From contig DHNJ01000293.1 of NCBI GenBank assembly GCA_002409445.1, positions 1 through 10,146 on the forward strand: a DNA stretch of 10,146 nucleotides, given 5' to 3'. How positions within the stretch are numbered: position 1 is the stretch's first letter; every line of letters begins with the position of its first letter. A model generated the notes under the pieces. That model made no database searches and was not told where the DNA came from. It saw only the letters and a list, made by a program, of their open reading frames with translations. This document shows positions 1 to 6,242 of the stretch, one piece after another. Source of the DNA: Armatimonadetes bacterium UBA5419 (GTDB taxonomy: Bacteria; Armatimonadota; UBA10988). Made by a program: the position numbers and the translations under genes.

Positions 1-547
1 CGGCCTCGAACGCGCGGCGGCGGTCCGCGGCGTCGCGCAGGCGATCCTGCACCGCCACGTAGCCGATGCGGCTCAGGACCAGCGCCGCGAACAGCGCACC
101 CAGCCAGGCCGACCAGCCGCGCGGGCGCCACCGCTGCCAGAGCGAACGCGGCGCAAAGCCACGCGGTGCGCGGTGCTCTTCGAGCGCGCGCACGCGCTGG
201 GCCACGCCGTCGCGGGCCTGCACCCGCCGCAGATCGCCGGTGGGTAGGTAGTCCAGCGCCCTGCGCCACGCGTCGAGCGCCTCGCGCTGCTCACCGCGCC
301 GGTCGTAGACCTGACCTAAGAGGAACCAAGCGTCTCCGCTCTCGGGCTTCACCGCGATCAGCTTCAGCGTCGCATCCCGCGCTTGATCCAACCGGCCAAC
401 GCGCAGGTGCTCGCGGGCGCGTGCGTTGATCGCCGCGGGATCGTCGCCCTGCGCTTGGCCCCAGCCAGCCATGGGTAGACCGATCGCCAGCGCAAGCAGG
501 AAACCGCGGACCCAAGGGCGAAACCGGCGCCAGGAGAGCAAAAGCAT
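1..547 (-). CDS. TPR-repeat membrane protein, partial (C-terminus outside window)
   Basis: Reading the minus strand from ATG at 547-545 gives 182 uninterrupted residues to the window edge. Residues 1-32 look like a signal peptide or anchor: a basic start (RRFRPWVR), a hydrophobic stretch (GFLLALAIGLP) and an AQA-like end. Residues 38-105 form two tetratricopeptide-type helical repeats; the second (about 72-105) has the expected pattern W74, L77, G78, Y81, G85, A90, A97, P102. A second hydrophobic segment lies at about 145-166, followed by a charged RLRDAADRRR stretch. TPRs bind proteins, so a scaffold role at the membrane is plausible, but no enzymatic domain is visible. AAAGGA (557-552) four bases upstream supports the start. 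Plus-strand frames here give low-complexity Arg/Ala/Pro proteins and are not genes. Function is unassigned and the gene is cut by the window. Confidence 0.75.
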   Translation of the reverse strand, partial: MLLLSWRRFRPWVRGFLLALAIGLPMAGWGQAQGDDPAAINARAREHLRVGRLDQARDATLKLIAVKPESGDAWFLLGQVYDRRGEQREALDAWRRALDYLPTGDLRRVQARDGVAQRVRALEEHRAPRGFAPRSLWQRWRPRGWSAWLGALFAALVLSRIGYVAVQDRLRDAADRRRAFEA

Positions 548-557
548 GAGATCCTTT
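532..557. promoter_or_regulatory. Overlapping divergent start codons with two Shine-Dalgarno sites
   Basis: CATG at 545-548 holds the plus-strand ATG (546-548, GH172) and the minus-strand ATG (547-545, TPR protein). The plus gene has AGGAGAG at 532-538 with a 7-base spacer. The minus gene has AAAGGA at 557-552 with a 4-base spacer. Each ribosome binding site, and necessarily each promoter, therefore lies inside the other gene's coding sequence. If the minus gene started at the internal ATG (472-470) a gap would open, but its signal peptide would be cut through the hydrophobic core, so I prefer the overlap. Confidence 0.55.
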
Positions 558-2552
558 GTCCGCGCACTCGTTCTCGGCGCGCTCATGACGACCGTCGCCC
601 ACGCCCAAACGACCGCGCCGGCAATCAGCTTCGCGGACCTGCTGGGCGAGATGATCCACCGCGACAGCGTGGCTCGCTGGCCCGAGCCAGCCTACCGTAG
701 CGCGCAGTTTAGCAGCTATGACCGGGCCGCCCAAGACCCGAACACCGACTGGTTCGCCAACGGCGACTTCAACCAGTTCCTGCGCACCGAGACCAACGGA
801 GGGCGCCAGGAATGGGTGCTCATGGATCATGTTGGGCCCGGTGCGGTCGTCCGTATTTGGTCAGCCAACCCGCCCGAAGCCTGCAATCTGCGCTTCTACT
901 TCGACGGCGCGGCCGAACCCGGCTGGACCGTCGACTTCCAGGGGCTAACGGGCGGTGAGGGCCCGGTCGCTGGCCCGCTCTCCGGTGTCCGCGCCCGTGG
1001 CTGGAACAGCTACCTGCCGATCCCATATGCCAAGGGCCTGAAGATCACGACGGATAAGGACGGCTTCTACTACCAGGTTGGCTACCGCGCCTATGAGCCG
1101 GGCACCGCCGTGGAGTCTTTCACCCCTGAGCTGCTCTCGACCAACCGCACGATGATCGGTGGCGTCCAGTACGCGCTGATGCATCCGCGCTCGCCGTCCG
1201 TCGCGCAGACCATCGGCCTCAGCGGCGCCCTGGAGCCGGGCGCCCAGCGCGCCTGGGACCTGCCCGCCGGCAGCCACGCTCTGCGCGAGCTGATCCTCCG
1301 CGTCAACGCGCCGACCAGCCTCGAAGGCCTTGACCTGGAGCGCGCGCTGCGCAGCGTCATTGTCCGCTTCTGGTTCGATGGCGAGGAGACCGTCTGGGTC
1401 CCGTTGACCGACTTCTTCGGCAGCGGCGTGGGCCTCCACCCGCACCAGGACTGGTGGCGCGCGGTCGACGACGTCGGCATCATGCGCAGCTGGTGGCCGA
1501 TGCCCTACGCCCGCCGCGCCCGCTTCGCGCTGCTGAACCTCGGCGACCAGCCGGTGCAGCTCAGCGGCGCGCTGGGCATCGGCGACTGGAGCTGGGACCA
1601 GCGCTCCATGCATTTCCGCGCCAACTGGCACTGGACCGGCGAGCTGCCGAGCCGGCCGATGATCGACTACAACTACCTCACGGCCCAGGGCCGCGGCGTG
1701 GTCGTCGGCGATACGCTGGCCATCTACAACCCGGTCACGGCCTGGTGGGGCGAGGGTGACGAGAAGATCTTCGTCGACGGCGAGGACTTCCCCTCGACCT
1801 TCGGCACTGGCACCGAGGACTACTACGGCTACGCCTGGTGCACACCCGAGGTCTTCATCTCGCCGTTCCACAGCCAGCCCCGCGTGGACGGCCCGGGCAA
1901 CCGCGGCCACACGACCAACAGCCGCGTACGCATGCTCGACGCGATGCCCTTCAAGACCCAGATGCAGTTCGATATGGAACTCTGGCACTGGGCCGAGGTC
2001 GATGTCGACTTCGCCTCGACCGTCTACTGGTACGGCATCCCCGGCGTGCGCCACAACCGCCGCGCGCAGCCGGACGGCGCCGTCGCCATCCTCCGCGCGC
2101 CGCCGCCGCCGCTGGTCATCGAAGGCCTGAGCGAGGCTGGCGACGTGCTCGGCGCGCACACCGAGGGCATCGAGCTCGAGCATCAGACGACCGGCGGCTA
2201 CGAAGGCCAGTGGTCCAAGGACGACCAGACGCTCTTCCACGGCCAGAAGATCGGCGACTATCTCGAACTCAACGTGCCCGGTCCCGAGGCCGGCCAGCAC
2301 CGCCTGACGCTCTACGCGGCGAAGTCGTGGGACTACGGCATCGTCCGCATCAGCGTCAACGGCGCGACGGTCATCGACGAGCTGGACCTCTGGTCCGAGC
2401 CAGTCGTGGCGACCGGCCCGATCGACCTCGGCCTCCACGCCCCGGTCGATGGCAAGTACGTCGTGCGCATCGAGGTGGTCGGCAAGAACGAGAACTCCCG
2501 CGGCACCGGCTCCTACTTCGGGGTCGATGGTGTGGCCGTGACCGCCCCGTGA
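546..2552 (+). CDS. Secreted GH172 (DUF2961) glycoside hydrolase with C-terminal beta-sandwich domain
   Basis: This 668-residue protein starts at ATG 546, chosen for its AGGAGAG site and because it begins directly with a signal peptide (MRSFVRALVLGALMTTVAHA, cleavage near A20). The frame opens upstream to 426, but the added 40 residues would bury that signal. Residues from about 27 to 520 match the DUF2961/GH172 pattern: an N-terminal SFADLL start with an RSAQFSSYDR segment, VGPGAVVRIWSANP, and the diagnostic GTGTEDYYG block (G420 to about 428, with acidic E424 and D425) after IFVDGEDFPS. Known GH172 members act on alpha-fructofuranosides (difructose dianhydride I) and on D-arabinofuranosides of mycobacterial arabinan. 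Residues about 523-668 form an extra beta-rich module (GDYLELNVP, YAAKSWDYG, GSYFGVDGV), probably carbohydrate-binding, as seen in longer relatives. The likely location is periplasm or outside. The substrate cannot be read from sequence. It is coupled to the GNAT gene downstream. Confidence 0.88.
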   Translation: MRSFVRALVLGALMTTVAHAQTTAPAISFADLLGEMIHRDSVARWPEPAYRSAQFSSYDRAAQDPNTDWFANGDFNQFLRTETNGGRQEWVLMDHVGPGAVVRIWSANPPEACNLRFYFDGAAEPGWTVDFQGLTGGEGPVAGPLSGVRARGWNSYLPIPYAKGLKITTDKDGFYYQVGYRAYEPGTAVESFTPELLSTNRTMIGGVQYALMHPRSPSVAQTIGLSGALEPGAQRAWDLPAGSHALRELILRVNAPTSLEGLDLERALRSVIVRFWFDGEETVWVPLTDFFGSGVGLHPHQDWWRAVDDVGIMRSWWPMPYARRARFALLNLGDQPVQLSGALGIGDWSWDQRSMHFRANWHWTGELPSRPMIDYNYLTAQGRGVVVGDTLAIYNPVTAWWGEGDEKIFVDGEDFPSTFGTGTEDYYGYAWCTPEVFISPFHSQPRVDGPGNRGHTTNSRVRMLDAMPFKTQMQFDMELWHWAEVDVDFASTVYWYGIPGVRHNRRAQPDGAVAILRAPPPPLVIEGLSEAGDVLGAHTEGIELEHQTTGGYEGQWSKDDQTLFHGQKIGDYLELNVPGPEAGQHRLTLYAAKSWDYGIVRISVNGATVIDELDLWSEPVVATGPIDLGLHAPVDGKYVVRIEVVGKNENSRGTGSYFGVDGVAVTAP

Positions 2553-2962
2553 CCGTCACCTACAGCGTTGACCGCCGGCCGAGTGTAGAGGACCTCGCGG
2601 ACCTCTACCGGCGGTCGACGCTGGCCGAGCGACGGCCGGTCGACAACCCCGAGATCTTCACCGCGATGATCGAGTCCGCCGACCTGCTGGTCACCGCCTG
2701 GGCGGACGACCAGCTCGTCGGCGTGGCCCGCACACTGACCGATTGGCTCTACGTAGCCTACCTGGCCGACCTCGCGGTCGACGAAGCCTGGCAGCGCCAA
2801 GGGCTGGGCCGCGGCCTGCTGCACACGACGCAAGCGCAGCTAGGGCCCGAGTGCATGATCGTGCTGCTGGCGGCGCCGGCGGCGGCCGACTATTACGCGC
2901 GGGTTGGCTTCGAGCAGCATCCGCGCGCTTGGATCTTGCCGCCAGGAAAAGGTATAGTCTGA
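2549..2962 (+). CDS. GNAT-family N-acetyltransferase
   Basis: A 137-residue protein starting at GTG 2549, which overlaps the GH172 stop in GTGA, an arrangement typical of translational coupling. The GNAT fold is recognised from strand 4 and motif A: YLADLAVDEAWQRQGLGRGL at about residues 71-90, with the acetyl-CoA pyrophosphate loop Q84-G-L-G-R-G89. The C-terminal YYARVGFEQHPRAWILPP is also family-typical. GNAT proteins transfer an acyl group from acyl-CoA to an amine; the acceptor is unknown. The length is that of a minimal single-domain GNAT. It has no signal peptide, so it is cytoplasmic, unlike its exported upstream partner. A shared pathway with GH172 is not evident beyond co-transcription. 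Longer readings in the same frame start inside GH172 and are not credible. Confidence 0.85.
   Translation: MTVTYSVDRRPSVEDLADLYRRSTLAERRPVDNPEIFTAMIESADLLVTAWADDQLVGVARTLTDWLYVAYLADLAVDEAWQRQGLGRGLLHTTQAQLGPECMIVLLAAPAAADYYARVGFEQHPRAWILPPGKGIV
2929..2958 (+). promoter_or_regulatory. Candidate sigma70-type promoter for the YegP-like gene
   Basis: TTGGAT (2929-2934) and TATAGT (2953-2958) are separated by 18 bases, with four of six and five of six matches to the -35 and -10 consensus. Both boxes lie in the end of the GNAT coding sequence. Initiation near 2965 would leave a leader of about 25 bases containing GAGGAG (2978-2983) before ATG 2990. AT-rich hexamers are scarce in this GC-rich context, which raises its value, but it is a prediction by eye. 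Confidence 0.45.
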
Positions 2963-2989
2963 GCACCGACGCGATGAGAGGAGACGTTC

Positions 2990-3328
2990 ATGGCAGGGTG
3001 GTATGAATTGCGCAAGCGCAGCGACGGCCAGTTCGACTTTGTCCTCAAGGCGGCCAACTCCCAAACAATCCTGAGCAGCGAAGGTTACAGTTCCAAGAAC
3101 GCCGCGCTCGCCGGGATTGCTGCGGTGCGCGCCGCCTGCGCGGTCGAGGAGCGCTTCGAGCGCCGTGAGTCGCGCACCGGCGAGCCCTATTTCGTCCTCA
3201 AGGCCGAGAACTACCGCATCATCGGCACCAGCGAGATGTACAGCAGCATCGCCAGTCTGGAGAACGGTATCCGCTCGGTGCAGACCAACGGACCCGTCGA
3301 AGCGGTCAAGGATCTGACCGAGGGCTAA
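2990..3328 (+). CDS. DUF1508 / YegP-like protein with two tandem repeats
   Basis: A 112-residue cytoplasmic protein made of two copies of the short DUF1508 beta-beta-alpha unit. Repeat one covers about residues 13-47 (QFDFVLKAANSQTILSSEGY, then a helix). Repeat two covers about 64-98 (PYFVLKAENYRIIGTSEMYS, then a helix). Both hold FVLKA-x-N-x-x-I-x-x-[ST]SE-x-Y-x-S. The family is widespread and structurally known, but I know of no firmly established biochemical role. The start is well supported by GAGGAG six bases upstream. A 27-base gap after the GNAT gene and a promoter-like pair there suggest it can be transcribed independently. The next gene is 46 bases downstream, with no clear terminator between. 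Confidence 0.88.
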   Translation: MAGWYELRKRSDGQFDFVLKAANSQTILSSEGYSSKNAALAGIAAVRAACAVEERFERRESRTGEPYFVLKAENYRIIGTSEMYSSIASLENGIRSVQTNGPVEAVKDLTEG

Positions 3329-3353
3329 TCCGAGTCGCCAGCCGCGTGGCCCG

Positions 3354-3378
3354 TCATGCCCTACAATGTGGGGCATGA
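3354..3378 (+). promoter_or_regulatory. Perfect 8-bp inverted repeat around a -10-like box and the phosphoesterase start codon
   Basis: TCATGCCC (3354-3361) and GGGCATGA (3371-3378) are exact reverse complements around a 9-base centre, TACAATGTG. The centre contains TACAAT (3362-3367), a five-of-six match to the -10 consensus, with no good -35 at 16-18 bases. The right arm contains ATG 3375-3377. No Shine-Dalgarno sequence lies at normal distance from this ATG. Two readings are possible: a -10 box giving an almost leaderless transcript beginning near 3374-3375, or, if transcription starts upstream, a hairpin hiding the start codon. An operator is a third possibility. Confidence 0.4.
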
Positions 3379-4481
3379 AGACCAGACACGTCTGCCTGGT
3401 AACGGTCGTTCTGCTCGGCCTTAGCCTCGGGCTCGTCGGCTGCGGCCCGACCCAGAGCAGTCCCGCGGCCACCGCCGTGGCCGCCCTGCCGCCGCCCCCA
3501 CCGCCGCCCCCGCCACCCGCAGACTGGACGCTGGTCCAGTTGCCGGACACCCAGTACTACAGCGAAAGCTACCCGAAGCACTGGGCGGCCATCTCCACCT
3601 GGATCGTTGACAACGTTGAGGCGGAGAACATCAAGTTCGTCGTCAATGTCGGCGACATCACCAACGACAACTCCGAGCGCCAGTGGACCGTCGCCCGCGA
3701 GAACCTCGAGCCGATCATGGCCGCCGTACCCACGGCGCTGACCACCGGCAACCACGACTACGGCCGCGGCCCCGGTCCAGCCGGCCGCGGTACCCGCTTC
3801 GAGCAGTTCTTCCCGCCCGAGGAGTTCCTCGCTCAGCCCACTGCTGGCGCGCTCTACAGCCCCGACAGCATGGCCTCCAGCTACCAGACCTTCAGCGTCA
3901 ACGGCCAGGATTGGCTGATCCTCTCGCTCGAGTTCGGCCCGCGTGACGAGGTGGTCGACTGGGCCAACCAAGTGCTCGCTGAGCACCCCAACCACGCGGT
4001 AATCCTTAACACCCACGCCTACCTGACCAACCAGGGCCCGCGGCTCGACCAACACAACAAGCGCTTCGGCCACAACCCACACAAGTACCCGATGGCCAAG
4101 ACCGCCGGCGGAGTCAACGACGGCGAGGAGCTGTGGCAGAAGCTGGTCCAGCCCAACCCGAACGTCGTCCTGGTGCTCTCGGGCCACGTCTCCGGCGTCA
4201 ACCGCCGCGTCGACGAGAACGCCCACGGCAACGAGGTCCACCAGGTCGTCGCCAACTACCAGTCGGAGACCGAGGGCGGCAACGGCTACATCCGCCTCCT
4301 GCGCTTCTCCGCGGATGGCACGCGCATCGACGTGCGCAGCTACTCGCCCGTGCTGGATCGCGAGAAGAAGGTTGCCCAGAACAACTTCACTCTCGACCTG
4401 ACCCACACGTTCCTCTGGGCCGGCAAGGAGCCGCCGGTGCTCCAGGATGACGCGGCCGCCGAGCTCGAGCCTGCGGCCTAG
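3375..4481 (+). CDS. Lipoprotein calcineurin-like metallophosphoesterase
   Basis: This 368-residue protein begins with a lipoprotein signal: MKTRHVC, a hydrophobic core, and lipobox L20-V-G-C23, so it should be anchored by a lipidated cysteine. A low-complexity tether follows, with ten consecutive prolines (39-48). The remainder (51 to about 350) is a calcineurin-like phosphoesterase domain. Its metal-binding blocks are visible: D58-T-Q (motif I), G93-D94 (motif II), G125-N-H-D128 (motif III), N212-T-H214, and G270-H271-V-S-G274. Motif I is DTQ rather than DxH and the last block is GHVS rather than GHxH, variants I associate with secreted bacterial members. The substrate could be a phosphomonoester or diester, possibly linked to glycan or lipid turnover given the neighbours. 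ATG 3366 in the same frame adds only three residues. Start choice is uncertain within those two ATGs. Confidence 0.85.
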   Translation: MKTRHVCLVTVVLLGLSLGLVGCGPTQSSPAATAVAALPPPPPPPPPPADWTLVQLPDTQYYSESYPKHWAAISTWIVDNVEAENIKFVVNVGDITNDNSERQWTVARENLEPIMAAVPTALTTGNHDYGRGPGPAGRGTRFEQFFPPEEFLAQPTAGALYSPDSMASSYQTFSVNGQDWLILSLEFGPRDEVVDWANQVLAEHPNHAVILNTHAYLTNQGPRLDQHNKRFGHNPHKYPMAKTAGGVNDGEELWQKLVQPNPNVVLVLSGHVSGVNRRVDENAHGNEVHQVVANYQSETEGGNGYIRLLRFSADGTRIDVRSYSPVLDREKKVAQNNFTLDLTHTFLWAGKEPPVLQDDAAAELEPAA

Positions 4482-4494
4482 AGCAGGAACCCCG

Positions 4495-4506
4495 CGCCGG
4501 CCGGCG
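4495..4506. repeat. 12-bp perfect palindrome in the intergenic gap
   Basis: CGCCGGCCGGCG is its own reverse complement and lies 13 bases after the phosphoesterase stop, in the 50-base gap before the GH16 gene. There is no T-tract after it, so it is not a typical rho-independent terminator. It may be chance in GC-rich DNA, a protein-binding site or a 3'-end stabilising structure. Confidence 0.3.
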
Positions 4507-4509
4507 AAG

Positions 4510-4532
4510 TCCGATCGTTCGGAGTGCTCCGA
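4510..4532 (+). promoter_or_regulatory. Two alternative hairpins sharing the GH16 ribosome binding site
   Basis: Three pentamers lie exactly 9 bases apart: TCCGA (4510-4514), TCGGA (4519-4523) and TCCGA (4528-4532). The middle one can pair with either outer one, each time across a 4-base loop (TCGT or GTGC), so the two hairpins exclude each other. The middle pentamer carries most of the Shine-Dalgarno CGGAG (4520-4524), which sits 7 bases from ATG 4532. The last base of the third pentamer is the A of the start codon. Either hairpin would cover ribosome-binding sequence. The stems are short, so a functional switch is speculative. Confidence 0.35.
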
Positions 4533-6235
4533 TGACTGCTCGTCTCGTTTTGCCGCTATTGCTACTCGCGACTGCCCTCGCGGCGCAGCCCGCGACGCAG
4601 GTGGTTGTCCTCGACGACTGTGAGGCGCCGATCGCCGAGCCGTGGGAGTACGTCGGCGGCTGGGAGTTCCCCGGCGCCGAGGGCGCGCTCGAACGCGACG
4701 AGGCCGTCAAGCACGGCGGCGCGGCCAGCTACCGCCTCGATGCCGACTTCACCGGCGGCGGCGCGTATGTCGGCCTGTGGCGCGATCTCGACGACCTCGT
4801 GGCCGTCGACGTCGTCGCCATCCGCCTGTGGGTCAAGGCCGTCGGCACCCGCGCGCTCGGTGTGCGGCTGGTCGACGGCACCGACCAGTGCCACCAGAAG
4901 AAGGGCGTCACCCTGGCCGACACCGACGATTGGCAAGAGCTGGTCCTGCGCGTTGACGGCTTGGTCGGCGAGGAGTCCTGGGGCGGCGCCAACGACCAGA
5001 AGTGGCACCCCGGCGCCCGTGGCCTGGGCCTCAACCTCGGGTCAGACCAGGTCGGCGCGGACAAGAAGGCGCAGCTCTGGGTCGACGACCTGAGCTTCGA
5101 GATCATTCCCCCGGGCAAGCCCAAGCTGAACGCCGCGACCTTCAGCCAGACCTCCGGGCGGCCCGGTTACGGCCTCTCCGTGACCTACAGTTGGGACGCC
5201 GAGCCGCTTGGCCGCGACTTCGAGGCCTTCGTCCACTTCTACGGGCCGAACGGCGAACGCGTGGCCCAGGGCGACTACGGCCCCGACAACCCGACCTCCA
5301 CCTGGGACGGGCCGCAAACCGTCAACAAGACCATCGTCCTCGACACCAACGCGCCTGAGGGCGAGTGGATCGTGCGCACCGGCCTCTGGTACCGCCCGAC
5401 CGGCGAACGCATCGACCTGGAGCTGGGTGAGGGCGTCGTCGACATGGGCGACCAGTCGTACGAGGTCGGCCGCTTCACCGTCGCCGCCGACGCGCCGATC
5501 CCCCAGCTCGCGCCGCCAACGCTCGACCTGACCGGCTACCAGATCACCTTCGACGAGAACTTTGACGGGCCCCTGGATGTCTCGCGCGAGGGCCCCGGCA
5601 CCCGCTGGATCGCCCACACGCCGTACTGGGGCGACTTCGGCGACGCCGGCTTCGGCGACCCCGGCCCTGACGGCCCGTTCGAGATCATTGACGGTCAGTT
5701 GCACATCACCGCCAAGCGCGTCGGCGACCGCTGGCAGGCCGGCCTGCTCAGCTCGCTGAACCCGAAGGGCGAGGGCTTCAAGCAGCAGTACGGCTACTTC
5801 GAGACCCGCGCCAAGCTGCCCGCGGGCCCCGGCACCTGGCCCGCCTTCTGGCTGCTCAGCGCCGCCGGCGTAACCGACAAGAGCGTCGACGGTGTCGAGA
5901 TCGACGTCTTCGAGCAGTACGGCCAGTTCCCCCACGCCCTGCACACGACCGTCCACCGTTGGCTGGCCAATGGCACGCACACGGGTGTCGGCCAGCCGGC
6001 AATCGTCGAGGGCATGACCACCGACTTCAACACCTACGGCGTGCTGGTCGAGCCCGACTTCATCACCTTCTACTACAACGGCTCCGAGATCTGGAAGACC
6101 GAGACTCCGGCCGAGGCGCACCAGCCGCTCTACGTCCTGGTCAACCTGGCCATGGGCGGCGGCTGGCCGATCGACGGCACGCCCGACCCGTCGGTGATGA
6201 TCGTCGACTACGTCCGCGTCTGGGCCAAGCAGTAG
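4532..6235 (+). CDS. Secreted multidomain GH16 glycoside hydrolase
   Basis: A 567-residue exported enzyme. Residues 1-18 are a signal peptide (LVLPLLLLATALA, cleavage near A18). Residues about 23-192 form a galactose-binding-like beta-sandwich that starts VVVLDDCEAP and ends LWVDDLSFEI, a pattern of CBM-type modules. Residues about 200-325 form a second beta-rich module (FEAFVHFYGPNGERV, GEWIVRTGLWY). Residues about 331-567 are the GH16 catalytic domain: FDENFDGPLDVS, the active-site strand E456-I-D458-V-F-E461, and the terminal VDYVRVWAKQ strand. In GH16 the first glutamate of ExDxxE is the nucleophile and the last the acid/base, so both are present. Six-residue ExDxxE spacing is that of the beta-bulge branch containing laminarinases and agarases/carrageenases. 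The substrate is not determined. CGGAG seven bases upstream supports the start. It is followed after 7 bases by the next secreted protein, likely in one transcript. Confidence 0.9.
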   Translation: MTARLVLPLLLLATALAAQPATQVVVLDDCEAPIAEPWEYVGGWEFPGAEGALERDEAVKHGGAASYRLDADFTGGGAYVGLWRDLDDLVAVDVVAIRLWVKAVGTRALGVRLVDGTDQCHQKKGVTLADTDDWQELVLRVDGLVGEESWGGANDQKWHPGARGLGLNLGSDQVGADKKAQLWVDDLSFEIIPPGKPKLNAATFSQTSGRPGYGLSVTYSWDAEPLGRDFEAFVHFYGPNGERVAQGDYGPDNPTSTWDGPQTVNKTIVLDTNAPEGEWIVRTGLWYRPTGERIDLELGEGVVDMGDQSYEVGRFTVAADAPIPQLAPPTLDLTGYQITFDENFDGPLDVSREGPGTRWIAHTPYWGDFGDAGFGDPGPDGPFEIIDGQLHITAKRVGDRWQAGLLSSLNPKGEGFKQQYGYFETRAKLPAGPGTWPAFWLLSAAGVTDKSVDGVEIDVFEQYGQFPHALHTTVHRWLANGTHTGVGQPAIVEGMTTDFNTYGVLVEPDFITFYYNGSEIWKTETPAEAHQPLYVLVNLAMGGGWPIDGTPDPSVMIVDYVRVWAKQ

Positions 6236-6242
6236 GCCGGCC

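Noticed and set aside
426..545. Upstream extension of the GH172 gene to ATG 426
   Set aside because: It would put 40 extra residues before an evident signal peptide, and it overlies the TPR gene on the other strand. ATG 546 has a good Shine-Dalgarno.
945..2438. Long minus-strand open frame of 497 codons opposite GH172
   Set aside because: It is an antisense shadow: rich in Ala, Val, Arg, Asp and Gly without any domain, while the plus strand encodes a clear GH172 protein. Long antisense frames are expected in GC-rich genes.
3354..4406. Minus-strand open frame of 350 codons opposite the phosphoesterase gene
   Set aside because: Low-complexity Val/Ala/Gly composition and no motifs; the plus strand has a lipobox and all phosphoesterase motifs.
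4495..4506. Palindrome CGCCGGCCGGCG as a terminator
   Set aside because: A stem with no loop and no following T-run; not a standard rho-independent terminator, so listed only as a repeat.
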